A stretch of DNA of 64,000 nucleotides, taken from the NCBI RefSeq assembly GCF_019264345.1, contig NZ_JAHVAO010000001.1:2914001-2978000 (forward strand), given 5' to 3'. Source of the DNA: Marinobacter arenosus. GTDB taxonomy: Bacteria; Pseudomonadota; Gammaproteobacteria; Pseudomonadales; Oleiphilaceae. Below are positions 53,734-61,959 of this stretch, one piece after another; the stretch's first letter is position 1; the number at the start of each line of letters is the position of its first letter. Made by a program: the position numbers and the translations under genes. The notes beneath the pieces were generated by a model that saw only the letters and a list, made by a program, of their open reading frames with translations, ran no database searches and had not been told where the DNA came from.

Positions 53734-53744
53734 GGAGAAATACC

Positions 53745-54392
53745 ATGCAATTAACCATCAAAGCTGTGTTTGCTGTTCTGCTCAGTTTACTTATGCCTCT
53801 GGCCGCGCAGGCGGGGGAAGACGCACTCTACGCCGCTGAAGCACCGGATGGCGCAGCCTTCATCCGGGTTGTGAATGCCGATGTCAGCGGAAGTATTCCC
53901 CTGGCCGAGATCGGTGGTAAGGCCATCAAGGATATCGCTCCGATGGACGCGAGCCCCTACATCTATTTGCCCGGTGGCACCTATGAACTGAGTGTCGGGC
54001 AGCAGGCTGCACCGATCACCATGGAAAAGAACCGCTTCTATACGGCGGTCGTGCTCGACTCCGGCGAGCTCGAGATTCTGCCCGACAAAACCTTCAAGAA
54101 CCCCAGAAAGGCTCTGGTCTCCTTCTACAACCTGACTGGCGACGGCGGCATCAGCCTGAAAACGGCTGACGGCAAGGTGGCCGTGATCGACCCACTGGAC
54201 CCGATCAGTGTTGGCAACCGGGAAATCAACGCCGTCAAGATCTCGCTGGGTGCTTTCTCCGGTGGTGAGGCCGTTGCCCAGACACCGCCAGTTAACCTGC
54301 AGCGCGGCAAGGTTTTCAGCTTCTTCGTGATTGATGCCGGCGGAAGCCCGCGTCTGCTGGTCGCTGAAAACCGTGTGGACACTTCGGTTTGA
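53745..54392 (+). CDS. algF: Alginate O-acetylation protein AlgF
   Basis: 215 residues from ATG 53745, which follows TGAGGAGA; an upstream TTG at 53730 reads through that site. A signal peptide ends at PLAAQA. The protein is a soluble periplasmic beta-sandwich type, with DALYAAEAPDGAAFIRVVNAD as a family block. AlgF binds AlgJ and AlgX and is needed for acetylation without known catalysis. Confidence 0.92.
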   Translation: MQLTIKAVFAVLLSLLMPLAAQAGEDALYAAEAPDGAAFIRVVNADVSGSIPLAEIGGKAIKDIAPMDASPYIYLPGGTYELSVGQQAAPITMEKNRFYTAVVLDSGELEILPDKTFKNPRKALVSFYNLTGDGGISLKTADGKVAVIDPLDPISVGNREINAVKISLGAFSGGEAVAQTPPVNLQRGKVFSFFVIDAGGSPRLLVAENRVDTSV

Positions 54393-54406
54393 GGGAGACG
54401 GAGGCA

Positions 54407-55843
54407 ATGGCACGGTTCAGTGCGGTCATGCACCGCTGGGTTCGGCACGCGCGCGTGACGGCGGTGTTCGTTGGCAGTATCGGCACCGCATCGGTCGCGG
54501 CGGCGGAGCTGCCGCAGTACGACGTGAATTCGCAGATCAGGTTGTGTCCCATGGCGTCCCAGTCGTTCGCCTACGACACCAGCTATCTGAAGAATTTCAA
54601 CATACTGGTTCAGGGTCAGGATGACTGGCTGTTTCGCTCCGAGGCGGAGCTGCCGGAACAGTACGGACCAACTCTGGAAGGGTTGCGGCACCTTGAGCGC
54701 TTCGCCCGTTACCTGAAACGGACCGCAGGAACCAAGCTGGTTCTGGTGTTCCAGCCCACCAAGGGGCTGGTGCACCCGAACAAACTGCCAGAGCACTCGT
54801 CCGTGAAGTTTTCCTGGCCCTACGCCCGGAGCAATTACCTGGACGCGCTTGCAAAGTTCCGCCAGGCGGGGTTGGTGGTCCCGGACCTCGGGCCCTTGCT
54901 GGATGAACCGGAACAGGAGAAAGCCTACTACTTCAAACGCGATCACCACTGGACGCCTTATGGGGCCCGACGGACGGCGCGCATTGTGGCTGACCGCATT
55001 CGCCAGATGCCGGCCTATCAGTCGTTGTCCCAAAAGACCTTCGAGACCCGCCGCACCGGCCTGATTCGCAAGGATGGTTCGCTGCAGGATGCGGCGGAGC
55101 GGATCTGTGGGCAGGCCTGGCCGGCCCAATATGTGGATGAGTTTCGCACTGAGGTATCCGGCGATGCATCGAGTGGCGAAGCCAGCGCACTGTTTGGCGA
55201 AGAAAGCCTGCCCCCGATCACGCTGGTCGGCACCAGTAACAGTAAAGGCGCGCAGGATTACAACTTTGTCGGTTCGCTGCAGGAATTCCTCGGCGTGGAG
55301 ATCCTGAACGTGGCCGTTGCCGGGGGCAGCTACGATGGCTCGATGTTTGAGTACCTGATGTCGGACAGTTTTCGCCAGTCGCCTCCCGAAATCATCATCT
55401 GGGAGATCCCGGCCTACCACACGCTGGACAGTGCGGAATTCTATCGGCAGATCGTGCCGATGGTGAGCGACGGATGTCAGGGCCAGCAGCCGGTCTTGCA
55501 GAACACGACGCCGGTGAAGGCCGGCACCAATGAAGTGCTTTACAACGGTGGCGGCCAGTTCCTCGAGCTGCCCAGTGATGAGTACCTGGTGGACATTCAG
55601 TTCAGCGACCCCGGCGTCAAGGAGGTGGATGCCTTCATCTGGTACGTCTTCGGTCGCAAGGATCGGGTGGACCTGGAGTACGGCGCCCGTGTCGAAACCA
55701 CCGGACGGTTCATGTTCGAGCTGCCCGCCGGCGAAAGCTGGAACGACGAGCTTTTCATGTCGCTCGATCTGGAGCTCAAGCCGGAGCAGGTCAGCGACGG
55801 ATTAACGGTGACGACCAAGGTCTGTCGTCGTCAGGACATATGA
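54407..55843 (+). CDS. algX: Alginate acetyltransferase AlgX
   Basis: 478 residues from ATG 54407 after GAGACGGAGG; a TTG at 54389 is also in frame. A signal peptide (ending ASVAAA) is followed by an SGNH-like domain with Asp179/His181 in RDHHWTPYG and Ser277 in GTSNSKG, and a C-terminal carbohydrate-binding module from about residue 345. It performs the final transfer of acetyl to mannuronate. Its family also includes AlgJ, with which it shares the motif set. Confidence 0.94.
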   Translation: MARFSAVMHRWVRHARVTAVFVGSIGTASVAAAELPQYDVNSQIRLCPMASQSFAYDTSYLKNFNILVQGQDDWLFRSEAELPEQYGPTLEGLRHLERFARYLKRTAGTKLVLVFQPTKGLVHPNKLPEHSSVKFSWPYARSNYLDALAKFRQAGLVVPDLGPLLDEPEQEKAYYFKRDHHWTPYGARRTARIVADRIRQMPAYQSLSQKTFETRRTGLIRKDGSLQDAAERICGQAWPAQYVDEFRTEVSGDASSGEASALFGEESLPPITLVGTSNSKGAQDYNFVGSLQEFLGVEILNVAVAGGSYDGSMFEYLMSDSFRQSPPEIIIWEIPAYHTLDSAEFYRQIVPMVSDGCQGQQPVLQNTTPVKAGTNEVLYNGGGQFLELPSDEYLVDIQFSDPGVKEVDAFIWYVFGRKDRVDLEYGARVETTGRFMFELPAGESWNDELFMSLDLELKPEQVSDGLTVTTKVCRRQDI

Positions 55844-55872
55844 AGCAAACCCACCCGTAATTGGGAGTTGGT

Positions 55873-57051
55873 ATGAGGATTGGACAAACAGACATGGCAG
55901 GCAACGCGGGACGTATCCTGATGTGCACGGCACTGGTCTCGACCCTCGGAATAACCTCGGTCCAGGCCGCGCAATGCTATGAGGACGGATTGCGCGCTCC
56001 GATTGGCTACTACCAGATACCGGAAGCGCGGGATGGCGGCTCCTACAACTGTGAGGTGATCGAGCCCTACCGGGGCGACATGAACTTCACCAGCAAGTAC
56101 GAGGGCAGCGACAGCGCCCGCAATGAGCTCAATGAGGACGCCTATCAGGCTTACCTGGATGCCACCAAGACCATCCGGGGGTTTGAAAAAACAGTCATTG
56201 CCGGTGCCGATGACTATCAGGTGGATGGCGACGGCCCGGCTGCACGGGACTGTGTCCTGGAAAATCTTGACACCTGGGCCCAGGCGGATGCGCTTCTGCC
56301 CGAGGAGATCAACCACGTGGGCCAGGCGGTCCGCAAGTGGGCGCTTGCCGCCGCGGCCAACGCCTATCTTCGGGTCAAGCTGTCCTCCGCCGACTCAGCG
56401 CTGGATGCCGACCGGCTGAACCGCATTGAAGCGTGGTTCGACCAGGTCGCCAACGGGGTTCGCGGCTACTACACCGACCGTGAACCACGGAAGGTCAATA
56501 ACCACGATTACTGGGCCGCCTGGGCGGTCATGGCCACCTCAGTGGCCACGGAAGATTGCGGCCACTGGAACTGGTCCATGAGCAAGTTCGAGGAGGCGAT
56601 GGGTCAGATCAGCAGCGACGGCTACCTGCCCAAGGAACTCAGCCGCCAGGACCGGGCCCTGGAATACCTCAACTACGCCATGCAACCGCTCACCGCGATC
56701 GCCGTGTTCGCCGAGGTCAATGGTGTCTCGGTGCACGAGCAGTATGGCGATGGCTTCGCGACACTGGCCCAGAACGTGGTGACCGGGCTGGACGATTCCT
56801 CGGCCATCGAAGCCATCACCGGATACCCGCAGATCACGGATGGCCTGCACACGGCCTGGGGCCTTGCCTGGATGCGGCCCTGGACCGAAACCTGGGGCGA
56901 TCTGCCGGGTATGAACGCGTTCATGACGTCGTACGGCCCGGTCAAGAATACCCGGTTGGGCGGCGACATCGAGTTTCTGTATCGGGTGGATCCGCGCTGG
57001 CCAACCGGCCGGGATCCCTTTCCGCCCGGCGAAATCCGCATTGATTTTTAA
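55873..57051 (+). CDS. algL: Periplasmic alginate lyase AlgL
   Basis: 392 residues from ATG 55873 after TGGGAG. A signal sequence ends near TSVQA. The fold is an alpha/alpha toroid, with the active-site block NNHDYWAAW at residues 209-217 (NNHSYW in Pseudomonas) and further conserved YWAAWAV and MQPLTAIAVF. It degrades alginate left in the periplasm by beta-elimination at mannuronate and so protects the cell. It is somewhat longer than the approximately 370-residue Pseudomonas form. Confidence 0.94.
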   Translation: MRIGQTDMAGNAGRILMCTALVSTLGITSVQAAQCYEDGLRAPIGYYQIPEARDGGSYNCEVIEPYRGDMNFTSKYEGSDSARNELNEDAYQAYLDATKTIRGFEKTVIAGADDYQVDGDGPAARDCVLENLDTWAQADALLPEEINHVGQAVRKWALAAAANAYLRVKLSSADSALDADRLNRIEAWFDQVANGVRGYYTDREPRKVNNHDYWAAWAVMATSVATEDCGHWNWSMSKFEEAMGQISSDGYLPKELSRQDRALEYLNYAMQPLTAIAVFAEVNGVSVHEQYGDGFATLAQNVVTGLDDSSAIEAITGYPQITDGLHTAWGLAWMRPWTETWGDLPGMNAFMTSYGPVKNTRLGGDIEFLYRVDPRWPTGRDPFPPGEIRIDF

Positions 57052-57071
57052 CTGACCCAGAAAAGGATGGT

Positions 57072-57119
57072 CGTGCAGGCGCACGTCGGTCCCAGCCCCC
57101 GGACGTTTGTTTCCGGGGC
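57072..57119 (+). promoter_or_regulatory. Two hairpins between algL and algA
   Basis: CGTGC-AGGC-GCACG at 57072-57085 and CCCCGGA/TCCGGGG at 57097-57118 could both fold in the intercistronic RNA. No T tract follows, so they are not ordinary terminators. Confidence 0.4.
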
Positions 57120-57148
57120 ATCAACCAAGCAAGTGAAGGAGCAGGATT

Positions 57149-58639
57149 ATGATACCAGTCATACTGTCAGGCGGTTCCGGTTCGCGGCTCTGGCCGCTTT
57201 CCCGTCAGGCCTATCCGAAACAGTTTCTGCCGTTGCTTAATGAGGACAGCATGTTTCAGCAGACCCTGGCCAGACTTCCACAGGAAGACGTGGAAGCGCC
57301 GGTGGTGGTCGCCAATGATGAACACCGTTTTCTGGTGAAGGAACAACTGGATGCCATTGGCCAGAAGCCGCAGTCCATTTTGCTCGAACCCTTTGGCCGG
57401 AACACCGCGCCGGCTGTCGCCCTGGCGGCGATCCAGATTGCCCGGAAGGATCCCGCCAGCATCATGCTGGTGTTGCCCGCAGACCATGCGATCAGCCAGA
57501 CCAAACCGTTCCATGAAGCCATAGCGAAGGGATTGAAGGTCGCCAAAGATGGTGCCCTGGTCCTGTTCGGCACCACGCCGGATCGCCCGGAAACCGGCTA
57601 TGGCTATATTTCCGCCGCCGGTCGCGAGGATGATCCCAGTGGTCCAAGGCCGGTCCGGAAGTTTATCGAGAAACCGGACGAGGCCACGGCGCGTCGGTTG
57701 CTGGACGAGGGTGGCTATTTCTGGAACAGCGGTATGTTCATGTTCCGGGCCGATGCCTACCTGCGGGAGCTGAAACGGCACAGCCGGGATATCTACGACA
57801 CGGCCTTGCTGGCTTCCCGGAGTCTGTCGGAAGACATGGGCTTCAGCCGGATTCCGCCGGAGATTTTCGAACACTGCCCGGACGATTCCATCGACTACGC
57901 GGTGATGGAAAAGACCACTCGCGCCACCCTGGTGCCACTGGATGCCGGCTGGAGCGATGTGGGTGCCTGGTCATCCATCTGGGACATCAGCGAAAAGGAT
58001 GAACAGCAAAACGCCGTGTATGGCGATGCCTGCCTGGCAGACAGCTCCGGCTGCCTGATCCATGCCCCGGAAAAACTGGTGGCCATGGTGGGCGTGGACG
58101 ATCTGGTGGTTGTTGATACCAAGGACGCCCTGATGATCGCCCCCCGCGACCGGGTCCAGGAGGTCAAGGGCGTGGTTCAGAAGCTGAAAGCGGAGGGGCG
58201 CCCGGAAACCCGCATCCACCGGGAGGTGTTCCGGCCCTGGGGCAGTTACGACAGCATCGACAACGGAAACCGCTTCCAGGTCAAACGCATCACGGTGAAG
58301 CCGGGGGAACGGTTGTCGCTGCAGAAGCATCATCACCGGGCCGAGCACTGGATCATCGTGCGCGGAACCGCCGAAGTCTCCCGGGACGACGAAACCTTCC
58401 TGCTGTCGGAAAACGAATCCACCTACATCCCGATTGGTTCGGTGCATCGGCTGTTCAATCCCGGAAAGATCCCGCTGGAATTGATCGAGGTCCAGTCCGG
58501 CGCCTACCTGGGCGAGGACGACATCGAGCGCCTGGATGACCGCTATGGCCGAACGGAACCTGCACAGGACATTCCGCAGTCGACTCAGGACACCGAGGAA
58601 GAAGAGGAAATCCCGGTGATGGAGACCCGGGTTGGATAA
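57149..58639 (+). CDS. algA: Mannose-6-phosphate isomerase / mannose-1-phosphate guanylyltransferase AlgA
   Basis: 496 residues, bifunctional. The N-terminal nucleotidyltransferase opens with GGSGSRLWPLSRQAYPKQ at about 8-25, followed by the FIEKPD motif. The C-terminal cupin isomerase domain has GERLSLQKHHHRAEHWIIVRGTA, with QKHHHR and the zinc ligands. It makes fructose-6-P into mannose-6-P and mannose-1-P into GDP-mannose. The tail of about 15 acidic residues (TEEEEEIP) after the cupin is not usual in Pseudomonas AlgA. Confidence 0.95.
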   Translation: MIPVILSGGSGSRLWPLSRQAYPKQFLPLLNEDSMFQQTLARLPQEDVEAPVVVANDEHRFLVKEQLDAIGQKPQSILLEPFGRNTAPAVALAAIQIARKDPASIMLVLPADHAISQTKPFHEAIAKGLKVAKDGALVLFGTTPDRPETGYGYISAAGREDDPSGPRPVRKFIEKPDEATARRLLDEGGYFWNSGMFMFRADAYLRELKRHSRDIYDTALLASRSLSEDMGFSRIPPEIFEHCPDDSIDYAVMEKTTRATLVPLDAGWSDVGAWSSIWDISEKDEQQNAVYGDACLADSSGCLIHAPEKLVAMVGVDDLVVVDTKDALMIAPRDRVQEVKGVVQKLKAEGRPETRIHREVFRPWGSYDSIDNGNRFQVKRITVKPGERLSLQKHHHRAEHWIIVRGTAEVSRDDETFLLSENESTYIPIGSVHRLFNPGKIPLELIEVQSGAYLGEDDIERLDDRYGRTEPAQDIPQSTQDTEEEEEIPVMETRVG

Positions 58640-58646
58640 ATGACGG

Positions 58647-58674
58647 GCCAATGGACCGGGGCCGGTCCATTGGC
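58647..58674 (+). promoter_or_regulatory. Strong 12-bp hairpin between algA and the phosphomannomutase gene
   Basis: GCCAATGGACCG at 58647-58658 and CGGTCCATTGGC at 58663-58674 are perfect reverse complements around a GGGC loop. There is no T run after it. It may stabilise the upstream RNA or mark the end of an older transcription unit. Confidence 0.55.
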
Positions 58675-58709
58675 GTGCCCATGCTCTGATTACCGAGAGG
58701 AGACATCTC

Positions 58710-60095
58710 GTGGATTTTAACTGTTTCAAAGCCTACGACATCCGAGGCCGGGTGCCGGATCAACTGAATACCGAAATGGCTGAGCGTATTGGCAAGGCCT
58801 ATGTGGCTGTAACCGGCGCCCGCAAGGTGGCCGTGGGCTACGACATCCGGCTGTCCAGTCCACAGATTGCCGATGCCCTCAACCAGGGTCTGATGGCTGC
58901 GGGGGCCGACGTCTACAGCATTGGACTGTGCGGCACCGAGCAGATGTATTTTGCGACCAGTCATTTCCAGCTGGACGGCGGCATCATGGTCACCGCCAGC
59001 CATAATCCAAAAGATTACAATGGCATGAAGATGGTTGGTCCCGGTGCCCGGCCAATCAGCTCCGATAACGGCCTGACGGATATCCGCGACGGTGCCCAGG
59101 ATGACTTGCCGGACGCGGCAGAACCGGGGACCCTGAAGAGTCTGGATGTCACTGGCCCCTACGTGGAACACCTGCTCGGCTATGTTGACCGGAGCAGCCT
59201 CAAGCCACTGCGGATCGTGGTTAATGCCGGTAACGGTGGCGCCGGTGAAGTGATTGATGCGCTCGAACCCCACCTGCCGTTCGAATTCTACAAGGTGCAT
59301 CACAAGCCGGACGGGACCTTCCCGAATGGGGTGCCCAATCCGCTGCTGCAGGAGAACCGTTCGGCCACGGCCATGGCCGTCCTCGCCAGTGACGCCGCCA
59401 TGGGTATCGCCTGGGACGGTGACTACGACCGCTGCTTTTTCTTCGACGAGAAAGGCCGGTTCATCGAGGGCTATTACATTGTCGGCCTGCTGGCGGACCA
59501 GTTCCTGCGCAAGACCGAGGGCGGCAAGGTGATCCACGACCCCCGGCTGGTCTGGAATACGCGAGAACTGGTGTCGGCTGCCAAGGGCGTGGCGGTGGAA
59601 AGCAAAACCGGACACGCGTTCATCAAGCAGCGGATGCGGGAGGAGGACGCCGTCTATGGCGGTGAAATGAGCGCCCATCATTATTTTCGGGACTTCGCTT
59701 ACTGCGACAGCGGCATGATTCCCTGGTTGTTGATCGCCGAGCGGCTGTGCCAGTCCGGCCAGACCCTGTCGTCACTGATCGATGCCCGGATCGAGGCCTT
59801 CCCGGCCAGTGGTGAAATCAATCGGACCGTGGACGATCCTGCGGTCGTTCTTGAGGCTATTGAGGGGATTTACCTGCGCGAGGCGCTGTCGGTGAACCAC
59901 ATCGACGGCCTGAGCATGGAGTTTGCTGATTGGCGGTTCAACCTACGGATGTCCAACACGGAACCGGTCATCCGGCTGAACGTGGAAAGCCGCGGCGACC
60001 CGGTGCTGATGGAGGAGCGAACCGAAGCGTTGCTCAGTCAGATCGAACAACTTTCACAGCCCATTCCCAGTCACCGGGAAGCGGTGACGCTTTAG
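58710..60095 (+). CDS. manB: Phosphomannomutase, ManB/CpsG type
   Basis: 461 residues, starting at GTG 58710 after GAGAGGAG. It converts mannose-6-P to mannose-1-P. The phosphoserine loop is VTASHNPKDYNGMK and the metal loop is DGDYDR. The blocks FFFDEKGRFIEGYYIVGLLAD, GGEMSAHHYFRDFAYCDSGMIPW and MEFADWRFNLRMSNTEPV match E. coli CpsG/ManB very closely and differ from Pseudomonas AlgC (whose loop reads DGDGDR). It thus fills the AlgC step from a different subfamily, at the end of the alginate operon. Confidence 0.93.
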   Translation: MDFNCFKAYDIRGRVPDQLNTEMAERIGKAYVAVTGARKVAVGYDIRLSSPQIADALNQGLMAAGADVYSIGLCGTEQMYFATSHFQLDGGIMVTASHNPKDYNGMKMVGPGARPISSDNGLTDIRDGAQDDLPDAAEPGTLKSLDVTGPYVEHLLGYVDRSSLKPLRIVVNAGNGGAGEVIDALEPHLPFEFYKVHHKPDGTFPNGVPNPLLQENRSATAMAVLASDAAMGIAWDGDYDRCFFFDEKGRFIEGYYIVGLLADQFLRKTEGGKVIHDPRLVWNTRELVSAAKGVAVESKTGHAFIKQRMREEDAVYGGEMSAHHYFRDFAYCDSGMIPWLLIAERLCQSGQTLSSLIDARIEAFPASGEINRTVDDPAVVLEAIEGIYLREALSVNHIDGLSMEFADWRFNLRMSNTEPVIRLNVESRGDPVLMEERTEALLSQIEQLSQPIPSHREAVTL

Positions 60096-60119
60096 TTCTG
60101 GCGCGCGCGTGGACTGGCG

Positions 60120-60656
60120 CTAGGATAACGGCGCCGGCTCGATCTGGACGTGTCGGGTGTCGTCGGCCACGCCGACGACACCGTCCTGCACCGTGATCTG
60201 CAGGGACATGCCGCGCTGGGCCAGGCTGGCCAGTGCCGCGGTTGCCTCCTGGGGCAGGTCAATGACGGTCAGGTTGCCAAAGCGCTCCAGCTTGTGGTGA
60301 TGCTTTTCCCACCATAGCGGAACGGCACGCCCGCCGTAGGTGTACAGAATGACTTGCCGCGCCCGGTTGCAGGCTTTTCGTAACCGGCCTTCCTCCGGCA
60401 GCCCCAGCTCAATCCAGAGTTCAATCTCGTCACTCAGGCTTTTTCGCCACAGCTCGGGTTCGTCGTCGGTGCTCAGGCCCTTGGTAAACTCCAGGTGTTC
60501 ATCGGCATTCAGGGCAAAGGCCAGCAGGCGGATCATCATGCGCTCGTCCGTTTCCGACGGATGCTGGGCGATGGTGAGATGGTGGTCCGCGTAGTAATGC
60601 CGGTCCATGTCGGCAATGCTGAGCGTGGCCTTGAAGATGGTTGCTTTGAGCGCCAT
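60120..60656 (-). CDS. yaeQ: YaeQ family protein
   Basis: 178 residues, full length. MALKATIFKATLSIADMDRHYYADHHLTIAQHPSETDERMMIRLLAFAL is the family's invariant opening (PD-(D/E)XK nuclease-like fold), followed by LWIELGLPEEGRLRKAC and VILYTYGGRAVPLWW. The biological role is unclear in any organism. It is convergent with the alginate operon, with 24 bp between the ends and no clear terminator. Confidence 0.93.
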   Translation of the reverse strand: MALKATIFKATLSIADMDRHYYADHHLTIAQHPSETDERMMIRLLAFALNADEHLEFTKGLSTDDEPELWRKSLSDEIELWIELGLPEEGRLRKACNRARQVILYTYGGRAVPLWWEKHHHKLERFGNLTVIDLPQEATAALASLAQRGMSLQITVQDGVVGVADDTRHVQIEPAPLS

Positions 60657-60731
60657 GTGCCTTCCGGAATAGTATGGGGCGATAAGTATGCGCTAGTGTA
60701 GTGCAATTCTCCCCCGGATGAGCATGATGAC

Positions 60732-61097
60732 ATGCCGATGTTGCGCGGTTTTTTGATACTGGTTCTGTTTTTCCTGTTTGGTGAAGCCCTGCGTCTGGTG
60801 TTTCTGATACCGGTCAGTGGTGGCGTGCTCGGTATGATCGGGATGACCCTGACGCTGATGGTAAAAGGCAGTGTCAGCGACTCGCTGGCAGCGGCCAGCC
60901 AGGGGCTGATTTCGGTGTTGGTACTGCTGATCATGCCCGGAGTCGTCGGGGTATTTTTCACCGCAGACCAGTTCAGCGGACAGTGGCTGGCGGTTGCGGT
61001 GGCGTTGCTGGCGGGCACCTTTCTGAGTGTTCTGACGACGCTGCTGCTGATGAAGTGGCTGGTTCAGGGCCGCAACCGGAGCCAGGCCAATGACTGA
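60732..61097 (+). CDS. CidA/LrgA family holin-like membrane protein
   Basis: 121 residues with four predicted membrane helices. The N-terminal stretch MPMLRGFLILVLFFLFGEALRLVFLIPVSGGVLGMIGM is the family signature. LrgA/CidA proteins influence murein hydrolase activity or export of small metabolites such as pyruvate. It overlaps the lrgB gene by eight bases, so the pair is co-translated. Confidence 0.9.
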   Translation: MPMLRGFLILVLFFLFGEALRLVFLIPVSGGVLGMIGMTLTLMVKGSVSDSLAAASQGLISVLVLLIMPGVVGVFFTADQFSGQWLAVAVALLAGTFLSVLTTLLLMKWLVQGRNRSQAND

Positions 61098-61803
61098 GCG
61101 ACTATGGTCACTGGTGGAGGCGCTGTCGGCGAGCCCGACCCTGGCAATCGGCCTCACCTTGGGTGCCTTTTTCGCCGGTAACTGGGTTTTCGCCCGGATG
61201 GGGCGCCCACTGTGGTTGCCACCCGTTGTGCTGGCGGCCGTCATGCTGTCGGCAACCATTGCCATCCTGCCTCTGGATTACGCCCGATACCAAGACGGTG
61301 CCCGGTGGCTGACGGTTTTGCTGGGGCCGGCGACGGTGGCCCTGGGCATTCCGCTGTACCAGCAGATGCACCACATTCGGGCTCTGTGGCGTCCAATCCT
61401 GTGCACCTTGCCGGTGGCGGCGACGCTGGCGGCGGTCTATGCCGTCGTAATTGCCTGGGCACTGGGAGCGACTCCGGAGGTGTTGGCGTCACTGGCGCCG
61501 AAGTCGGTGACCGCGCCGATCGCCATCGGCATCACCGAGCAGCTCGGAGGCTCCGTTCCGCTAATGATGGGCGGGTTGTTGATTACCGGAGTGGTTGCCA
61601 CCCTGTTCGTTGACCTGCTGGCCGGCCTGCTGCCGGTGCACGATGAGCGCATCCTCGGTTTCGCCCTGGGCCTGAACGGTCACGCGGTGGGCACCGCCCG
61701 GGCGTTCGAGATCAGCCACACCGCCGGTGCCTTTGCGTCTCTCGGCATGGGGCTGACCGGGGTGTTCACGGCCCTGATATTGCCGCTGGTTTTCCACCTT
61801 TAA
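61090..61803 (+). CDS. LrgB/CidB family membrane protein
   Basis: 237 residues with about six to seven membrane helices. The blocks LAPKSVTAPIAIGITEQLGG and NGHAVGTARAFE are the hallmarks of LrgB. It partners with the preceding LrgA-like protein. The gene ends 156 bp before the peptide-transporter operon. Confidence 0.92.
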   Translation: MTERLWSLVEALSASPTLAIGLTLGAFFAGNWVFARMGRPLWLPPVVLAAVMLSATIAILPLDYARYQDGARWLTVLLGPATVALGIPLYQQMHHIRALWRPILCTLPVAATLAAVYAVVIAWALGATPEVLASLAPKSVTAPIAIGITEQLGGSVPLMMGGLLITGVVATLFVDLLAGLLPVHDERILGFALGLNGHAVGTARAFEISHTAGAFASLGMGLTGVFTALILPLVFHL

Positions 61804-61814
61804 TACCTGCCCCA

Positions 61815-61846
61815 AATAAGGTCATTCACCTCGCGAATAAGGTCAT
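61815..61846. promoter_or_regulatory. Two 11-bp direct repeats at 21-bp period
   Basis: AATAAGGTCAT occurs at 61815-61825 and again, identically, at 61836-61846. The period is 21 bp, two helical turns, so both copies face the same side of DNA. This is the layout of AraC-type or similar tandem operator half-sites, and it lies upstream of the substrate-binding protein gene. Confidence 0.5.
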
Positions 61847-61959
61847 GTCGCAATTTCGATTGCTGTTCGGGGTTTCCACGACTAGTTTTTAGCGCAGTCA
61901 TCTGGTGCGAATGTGCGCCGATGCGCCGCAAAATTCTTAAAACAGCGACGGAAAACGCG

